NCBI GenBank assembly: GCA_964610165.1
Contig: CAZSUZ010000039.1
Span: 1 to 9,711, forward strand
Reading direction: 5' to 3'
From: MFZZ01 sp964610165
GTDB lineage: Bacteria; Patescibacteriota; Microgenomatia; UBA1406; GWC2-37-13
Length of the DNA: 9,711 nucleotides
A program made the position numbers and the translations under genes. Below the pieces are notes generated by a model, which was not told the origin of the DNA, ran no database searches, and saw only the letters and a program-made list of their open reading frames with translations. Positions 5,515 through 9,711 of this stretch are shown here, in pieces (within the stretch, counting starts at the first letter, position 1; each line of letters starts with the position of its first letter).

Positions 5515-6935
5515 TTGGCAACTATATCCTTAAGTCTTCGCCAAATCTCCACCATTGCCCATGTATCCAATTTGCAATACGTCAATAAGTTATTTGCAAT
5601 GCTATCTCGCTCCTCATCAGGTATGTCGCCATACACCATCTCATACCACTTAATCATGGCAGTAGCACCCTCTCCAATCTCTAAGGTTTTGTAACTCAAC
5701 TCTGGAACTAAGATAGGTAATACTTTTTTGATTGAAGCACTCCCATGAAATTGGTAATCAATGTACAAACCTTTGGAAAAGATCTCCATTAAATCAAAAG
5801 TTCGTTTATTAATGCTTGCCAATTGCTCTGCATATTCTGGTACAAGTATTGCTAATTCTTCATTTCTGCCACACTCAAATCCTTTATTCCAAACAATAAT
5901 GGTGCCAGTTTCCTCAATGACATCACAGAGTGTTTTTGCTAATTCTGGAGCTGGATCATTTTTCTCCCGAGCAAGAAATTCATAGTGTTTAAATTCTTCG
6001 CTCTCTGTAGACTCTGCGACATGAATAGAAAACTGAGTGGTGATTTGCTGATATGGTCCGTAATGATCATGCATCGGCAAGGCTTCTGCATACGTTTCAT
6101 AGTCTAGAAAATAGATTGGGTATTCCAAGCTATCAAGTTGTTTTTTAATTGCATCGTGTTTAATGATTGGTTGTCCACTGCGAGCAGACTGAATCTGCAT
6201 CTTTTGCTTTGAGGTTAGTTTGAAAGTATCAGGGATGTCTTTAACTGACTGAATACCTAAATCAATCAACTCTCGATACTGATTCTTACTCCCTCGGCTC
6301 AAGTCGTAAATTGGATAGTCAGGTAAATTTGGAAAACAGATTGCAGGATATGAACAAGTGCCTGGGTTGAAACAATGCTCATCAGCTGGCATCGTTTCTA
6401 GTCTTAGAGTTGACCAAGCATCTGAACGAAGTTCATAGACCTCATCCTCTCTTTTAGTTATCTCATGCTCCATGTCTTCAATGATAAATAGCTGATTGAG
6501 ATCGATCTCTCCTTCACGTCGATAATCACTATTCACACGTACTAAGTATGTTTTATGTACTGGCAAACTCGCCTTCGCAACCAAATGTTGGAAAGTCACG
6601 TCATACTTGTGCTCAGTATGAATAGTGGTGCTACTTTTTATTTCATATAAATCATAGGTGTTATTAGTGGTGTCATGTACCAAAGCATCAATACGTGACT
6701 GGTAGTTACCATCAGTCAGCGTTTCTTCAAAGGAAATTGTTGTGCCAGCCGGATACTCACGAGTTACTTTTTTCTCCAAAAACACCTTGGCAAGTTTTTC
6801 AATCTCATAACCTTGCTTCATGATGTGCTGGTCATAGACTGAGGGAGCTTTGGGAGTCACTTCACTGCGAGCCTTCAACCACATGTGGAGTGGTGAATCT
6901 AAGTATTCGATAAAAAGTGATTTTGTTAGTTTCAT
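5511..6935 (-). CDS. DUF2779 protein: Cas4/RecB-like nuclease plus DEDD exonuclease-like domain
   Basis: A 474-residue protein that probably acts on DNA or RNA. The N-terminal part looks like a PD-(D/E)XK nuclease of the RecB/Cas4 type: RIDAL (D83), YEIK (E98, K100) and a following Gln (Q116). It then has CFNPGTCSYPAIC (C188, C194, C200), as in the C-terminal Fe-S cysteines of Cas4-like enzymes. The fourth cysteine, usually in an N-terminal xCPxxLWL motif, is replaced here by LDSPLHMWL. The C-terminal half is DUF2779, an RNase H-like exonuclease fold: YFLDYETYA (D278, E280), VWNKGFE (348-354), TFDL (D381), HGSASIKKVLP (397-407) and YCKLDT (D457). It starts at an ATG 8 nt after a perfect -10 TATAAT, so the mRNA may be leaderless. 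Its stop overlaps the convergent neighbour. The substrate and pathway are unknown. Confidence 0.8.
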   Translation of the reverse strand: MKLTKSLFIEYLDSPLHMWLKARSEVTPKAPSVYDQHIMKQGYEIEKLAKVFLEKKVTREYPAGTTISFEETLTDGNYQSRIDALVHDTTNNTYDLYEIKSSTTIHTEHKYDVTFQHLVAKASLPVHKTYLVRVNSDYRREGEIDLNQLFIIEDMEHEITKREDEVYELRSDAWSTLRLETMPADEHCFNPGTCSYPAICFPNLPDYPIYDLSRGSKNQYRELIDLGIQSVKDIPDTFKLTSKQKMQIQSARSGQPIIKHDAIKKQLDSLEYPIYFLDYETYAEALPMHDHYGPYQQITTQFSIHVAESTESEEFKHYEFLAREKNDPAPELAKTLCDVIEETGTIIVWNKGFECGRNEELAILVPEYAEQLASINKRTFDLMEIFSKGLYIDYQFHGSASIKKVLPILVPELSYKTLEIGEGATAMIKWYEMVYGDIPDEERDSIANNLLTYCKLDTWAMVEIWRRLKDIVAN

Positions 6936-6943
6936 TACGACTC

Positions 6944-6970
6944 ATTATATCGCTAAAATCAGGATATAAT
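6944..6970. promoter_or_regulatory. Divergent promoters with two consensus -10 boxes
   Basis: The 66-bp gap between the DUF2779 and GIY-YIG genes contains TATAAT on the minus strand (6949-6944) and TATAAT on the plus strand (6965-6970). The minus box ends 8 nt before the DUF2779 ATG, so transcription would begin 1-3 nt upstream of that codon. The plus box leaves a leader of about 25 nt for the GIY-YIG gene. Neither has a good -35, and their upstream parts overlap, so the two promoters may compete. Confidence 0.6.
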
Positions 6971-7001
6971 AAGACTATCTGCTAAATGAAAGTAAGCAAT
7001 T

Positions 7002-7745
7002 ATGATCAGAAAATTCCCTCCATCAATTCATAAAGATCTTAAATCCTATGTTTACATATACATTGATCCTCGTAATGATGAAATTTTTTATGTTGGTAAA
7101 GGTAAGGGTGACCGATGTTTTTCACATTTACTAGAAAAATCTGAAAAAGAAAAGGTTAAAAGAATTCAAGATATTATTAATGACGGATTACAGCCAAAAA
7201 TAGAAATTGTCATTCACGGGATTGAAGACGATGAAACAGTAAAACGAATTGAAGCCTCAATCATTGATTGTTTCGATATTCAAAATCTTACAAATCTTCA
7301 ACGGGGATATCATTCAAAAGAATTCGGACGAATGAGTGTTGAACAACTTGTTGCTACTTACCAAGCTGAACCAATAGAAGTAAAACATCCAGTAATTGCC
7401 TTCAAACTTAACGCAACTTTTCGTTATGGATTAGATCCAGTTAAACTGTATGATTACACTCGTCACTCTTGGAAACTTGGTGAAAGAAGAAATAATGCAA
7501 AGTATGCTTTTGCGGTCTATCAGAATATTGTTCAAGAAGTGTATACAATAGAACACTGGTTGCCTCAAAACTCAACATTTAACACCAAACCACAAGAAGA
7601 ACTTACTGATCAAACAGTTAATACAGAACGCTGGGAATTTGTAGGCAATATTGCTCCAAAAGAAATTAGAGATTTGTATCTGTATAAGAATATTGCAGAT
7701 TACATTAAGAGTAATCAAAACCCTGTGACGTATATTAACTGCTAA
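7002..7745 (+). CDS. GIY-YIG domain protein (LEM-3-like/COG3680 type) with extra C-terminal domain
   Basis: A 247-residue protein. Residues 14-100 form a GIY-YIG nuclease domain of the variant YVYIYIDP...IFYVGKGKGDRCFSHL: the YVY (16-18) and YVG (30-32) strands, R38, H42, the RIEA glutamate (E84) and LTNL (96-99). The long D-P-R-N form and GKGxGxR resemble the LEM-3/COG3680 group. Residues 128-240 are a second region with HPVIAFKLN, RHSWKLGERRNNAKYAFAVY and VQEVYTIEHWLP. I recall similar W..G..R..A.YA.AV...V.EVY.I..W sequences behind other GIY-YIG domains, and the fold may be PUA-like, but this is not established. It is probably a DNA-cleaving or DNA-binding protein with unknown target. It has its own promoter with TATAAT at 6965-6970, and its stop is 1 bp from that of the convergent signal peptidase gene. 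Confidence 0.75.
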   Translation: MIRKFPPSIHKDLKSYVYIYIDPRNDEIFYVGKGKGDRCFSHLLEKSEKEKVKRIQDIINDGLQPKIEIVIHGIEDDETVKRIEASIIDCFDIQNLTNLQRGYHSKEFGRMSVEQLVATYQAEPIEVKHPVIAFKLNATFRYGLDPVKLYDYTRHSWKLGERRNNAKYAFAVYQNIVQEVYTIEHWLPQNSTFNTKPQEELTDQTVNTERWEFVGNIAPKEIRDLYLYKNIADYIKSNQNPVTYINC

Positions 7746-7746
7746 A

Positions 7747-9591
7747 TTAGTTGCTATTCAAAAATGTAGCTAATTCTTCTTGTTCTTTATACAAGGCCAT
7801 ATCACCAGATTCAACAAATGCTCTTTGGTCTGTCGAGAACCACTTGTTTGCTCTCATAGTACCAACAATGTCTGTAATTTTGTTAATGCGTAAATCAATA
7901 ATATAAGTAATTCTATCTATCTTATCTTTATGTCGGTTGTAATAGTCTCCAGAATTTTTCAAGTCATTCCAACTTGGTTGAATATTTCTTAAAGAAGACA
8001 GTGCTTCTTCCCAGGATTGTATATCAGACGCTGAATAGTTGGGTGGAACGTACCCACCAAAGTGTTGCACGATCACATGTGATGGACATCCATTTGTTTC
8101 ACCGCTGACTTCAGCGATACCAATTTCTTGAAATCTTTTATCAAAAATAAATTCCTTAGAATCGGGAAATTCAAGTTGGTTTTCTAGAAGTTCATCAGAT
8201 TCATAGTAACCATTAGATGGAGCTTCACCCCAAAAAGTGTTGTAATAACCTACTTCATGAATAGCTTTTTCCATTGTGTAAGCACTAGCAGTTGCTTCAA
8301 ATGAAAAATCATTGTATTTCAAAATTACTTCACCTCTTTTTTGAGCTGATTGTTCTAACTTCTCATTGTATGTAAGTGGCTTCAATCCTTCTTCTTCTCG
8401 TTTTTTGTTCAGTTCTTCCAAATATTTTTCTTTATCAAGTTTGATGCGTGAAGACTCTTCAAGGTCGTTTGTGGTGTCATGCCAATTTTGAGTTAGGGAT
8501 TTTAATTGTTTATCAAATGGGTATACGGATTTAATATCATCGATGTTAAAAAAGCCGACATCTCTTGAATCACGACTTCCAGTTCTGTTATCGCCCATTA
8601 CAAAGACTGAGTTTTCAGGAACGGTTACCTGTTTGCATTCTTCTAAGAAAGATTGTCCGAACGTGGATCTTGCCTTAGCAACATATGGTTCTTTTTGAGC
8701 CTCACCATTGAGATACACGATGCCATCCCTGATCTCTAAAGTGTCTCCAGCAACAGCAATGACGCGTTTCAACCAACCAGATGGATCTCCATATACTTCT
8801 TCAGTAGCTTTTCTTGTTTTATCATCTTCTACGGTAATAATATCTCCACGGGTGATAGTATGACTAAAATATCTCTTTCCACCGAGCTCAAGACCATTGG
8901 GATAGTTGAACATATCCTGTCTACCAACTACTTGCTGAGCTAACTCTTTTGGATCACGACCGTCACCTTTTGGGAAAGTTGGATACATAGATCCAGTCCC
9001 AACAATATCCATTTGATATGGCACTAACCCTAAGCTGTCAGCTGTGATAGCTCCCACTGAGAAGTAGCCAATAATCCACACGGGTAGTAAAACAAAAAGA
9101 ACTGGCAGTGATGCCAGGGCTTTTTTGCCAAAAGATATGGCATTTTTCTTACTTAATTTTTTCTTTGTATTTTTAAAAGATGAAATCAATTGTTTTGGAT
9201 TCCAAATTTTAATAAATAAGTAAATTGGAAGAACTGCTAGGTATACAAAAAATAACAAAAAGGAAATAAGTTTTTTTGCTAGAGATGTTTTTTTCTTCTC
9301 ACTTTTTTTGTTTCTCATAGCAATTGCTGTTAAAAGCATGCTGAAAATTAAGAACGATCCAATTCCGCCCAAAATATCGACAATTAAAATCACTACCCAG
9401 ATATCATTTTGAAGAGGTCCTTTATCTACTGTTGTTTGAAAAAAGTTTGTTCCTATTACAAGAAAAGCTAAAAAAATTAGTATTGTTAATATCCAAGTTG
9501 CTCCGAAAAATATAGCTGTGGATTTTAATGTTATCTTTTTCTTTAGAGATAATTTTTCTTTTTTGCTGGTTTGTTTTTCATTGGATTTCAT
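7747..9591 (-). CDS. Type I signal peptidase fused to a C-terminal CAP/SCP-like domain
   Basis: A 614-residue membrane protein, far longer than the usual signal peptidase I (about 170-330). A lysine-rich cytoplasmic start precedes hydrophobic segments at about 24-47, 64-91, 107-128 and 159-183. The peptidase part follows: GTGSMYPTF (catalytic Ser201), RGDIITV (249-254), WLKRVIAVAGDTLEI (catalytic Lys275) and VMGDNRTGSRDSRDVG (331-346). It should remove signal peptides outside the membrane. Residues 386-515 look like a CAP domain: LNKKREEEGLKPLTYNEKL, then AIHEVGYYNTFWGE, then FQEIGIAEV, then HVIVQHFGGYV. The usual CAP histidine after the second helix is missing (NDFSFEA), so it may bind rather than catalyse. 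A helical tail of about 100 residues ends the protein. Loops 92-106 and 129-158 are both strongly positive, so segment 3 may be re-entrant, which would place the catalytic part outside. The ATG lies 8 nt after a TATAAT. Confidence 0.85.
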   Translation of the reverse strand: MKSNEKQTSKKEKLSLKKKITLKSTAIFFGATWILTILIFLAFLVIGTNFFQTTVDKGPLQNDIWVVILIVDILGGIGSFLIFSMLLTAIAMRNKKSEKKKTSLAKKLISFLLFFVYLAVLPIYLFIKIWNPKQLISSFKNTKKKLSKKNAISFGKKALASLPVLFVLLPVWIIGYFSVGAITADSLGLVPYQMDIVGTGSMYPTFPKGDGRDPKELAQQVVGRQDMFNYPNGLELGGKRYFSHTITRGDIITVEDDKTRKATEEVYGDPSGWLKRVIAVAGDTLEIRDGIVYLNGEAQKEPYVAKARSTFGQSFLEECKQVTVPENSVFVMGDNRTGSRDSRDVGFFNIDDIKSVYPFDKQLKSLTQNWHDTTNDLEESSRIKLDKEKYLEELNKKREEEGLKPLTYNEKLEQSAQKRGEVILKYNDFSFEATASAYTMEKAIHEVGYYNTFWGEAPSNGYYESDELLENQLEFPDSKEFIFDKRFQEIGIAEVSGETNGCPSHVIVQHFGGYVPPNYSASDIQSWEEALSSLRNIQPSWNDLKNSGDYYNRHKDKIDRITYIIDLRINKITDIVGTMRANKWFSTDQRAFVESGDMALYKEQEELATFLNSN

Positions 9592-9599
9592 TAATCAAT

Positions 9600-9605
9600 A
9601 TTATA
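9600..9605 (-). promoter_or_regulatory. -10 box for the signal peptidase-CAP gene, leaderless type
   Basis: TATAAT on the minus strand (9605-9600) ends 8 nt before the ATG at 9591, the same spacing as in front of the DUF2779 gene. Transcription would begin within 1-3 nt of the start codon. The -35 candidate TTCGAT (9628-9623) is poor. Confidence 0.5.
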
Positions 9606-9628
9606 TAGGTAAATCACACGAAATCGAA

Positions 9629-9634
9629 TATACT
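9629..9634 (+). promoter_or_regulatory. -10 box for the right-edge gene
   Basis: TATACT (one mismatch to consensus) lies 26 bp before the ATG at 9661, with no convincing -35. The expected start of transcription (about 9641) falls inside the palindrome at 9638-9654. Confidence 0.35.
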
Positions 9635-9637
9635 ATT

Positions 9638-9654
9638 GCTAACTAATAGTTAGC
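9638..9654. promoter_or_regulatory. Perfect 8-1-8 palindrome, operator candidate
   Basis: GCTAACTA-A-TAGTTAGC is a perfect inverted repeat between the divergent signal peptidase-CAP gene and the gene beginning at 9661. It overlaps the presumed transcription start of the plus-strand gene. Size and symmetry fit an operator for a dimeric regulator of the TetR or MarR kind. The same sequence could fold as a short hairpin in RNA, but the 1-nt centre makes DNA binding more likely. Confidence 0.6.
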
Positions 9655-9660
9655 ACAAAT

Positions 9661-9711
9661 ATGCCATTTCAATATCTCCAATCCCCACAACATTATGAAG
9701 ATCGCTACGAC
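9661..9711 (+). CDS. 5' end of an unidentified gene (truncated by window edge)
   Basis: Seventeen codons are visible, reading MPFQYLQSPQHYEDRYD, open to the window edge. There is no clear Shine-Dalgarno sequence. An in-frame start behind a divergent promoter region with a -10 box and a perfect palindrome supports a real gene. The product cannot be identified from this piece. Confidence 0.5.
   Translation, partial: MPFQYLQSPQHYEDRYD

Noticed and set aside
5761..5985. Plus-strand open frame of 74 codons
   Set aside because: It is antisense to the DEDD-like half of the DUF2779 gene, with no ribosome binding site or domain.
9647..9658. CIRCE/HrcA element suggested by TTAGCAC
   Set aside because: The matching GAGTGCTAA arm with 9-bp spacing is absent; the actual palindrome is GCTAACTA-A-TAGTTAGC.
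1..9711. tRNA, rRNA, CRISPR array or insertion sequence
   Set aside because: No cloverleaf with a GTTCRA arm, no regularly spaced long repeats, and no transposase or terminal inverted repeats were seen on either strand.

Overview
The window is AT-rich and tightly packed, with convergent stops 1 bp apart or overlapping and a four-gene operon whose genes overlap or nearly touch. TGA acts as a normal stop (end of the gene at 3216-4538), which argues against the TGA=Gly code of Gracilibacteria-like lineages. The gene set suggests a member of the Patescibacteria (CPR), Saccharibacteria-like or a neighbouring group: a DUF2779 protein with the N-terminal LxKSxFxxYLDxPxHxW signature, a secreted GPNFAGHY-type small protein, and a multi-membrane signal peptidase I with an extra domain. 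This assignment is an inference from protein style and is not proven.

Layout. Positions 1-44 (minus) hold the first codons of an unidentified gene. It sits behind a long structured leader (45-181) with its own promoter (188-216), several hairpins, an intrinsic terminator, and a hairpin that buries the ribosome binding site. Positions 230-4710 (minus) are a complete restriction-modification operon, read from the right: a 59-residue excisionase-type HTH protein (missed by a simple length cut-off), then two SPPY-type DNA methyltransferases, then an AlwI-family PD-(D/E)XK endonuclease. Each gene overlaps or abuts the next. The operon is preceded by three 10-bp-phased copies of AATGATA and a 6-3-6 palindrome, which are good candidates for operators of the HTH protein. 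Two methyltransferases fit an enzyme with an asymmetric target, where each strand needs its own methylase.

To the right, 4915-5514 (plus) encodes a small exported or membrane-anchored Cys-containing protein of unknown role. Its stop overlaps that of a convergent 474-residue DUF2779 protein (5511-6935, minus), which combines a Cas4/RecB-like nuclease with a DEDD exonuclease-like domain. From a shared 66-bp promoter region a GIY-YIG family protein (7002-7745, plus) diverges. It converges with 7747-9591 (minus), a type I signal peptidase fused to a C-terminal CAP/SCP-like domain. A final divergent region (9592-9660) carries a perfect 8-1-8 palindrome in front of a second truncated gene (9661-9711, plus).

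How it works together: the RM operon is a self-contained defence unit with a likely autoregulator. The two nuclease-like genes beside it may be DNA-processing or accessory defence genes, but nothing ties them functionally to the RM system beyond proximity. The strongest leads are the regulated leader at the left edge, the phased-repeat control region of the RM operon, and the signal peptidase-CAP fusion.
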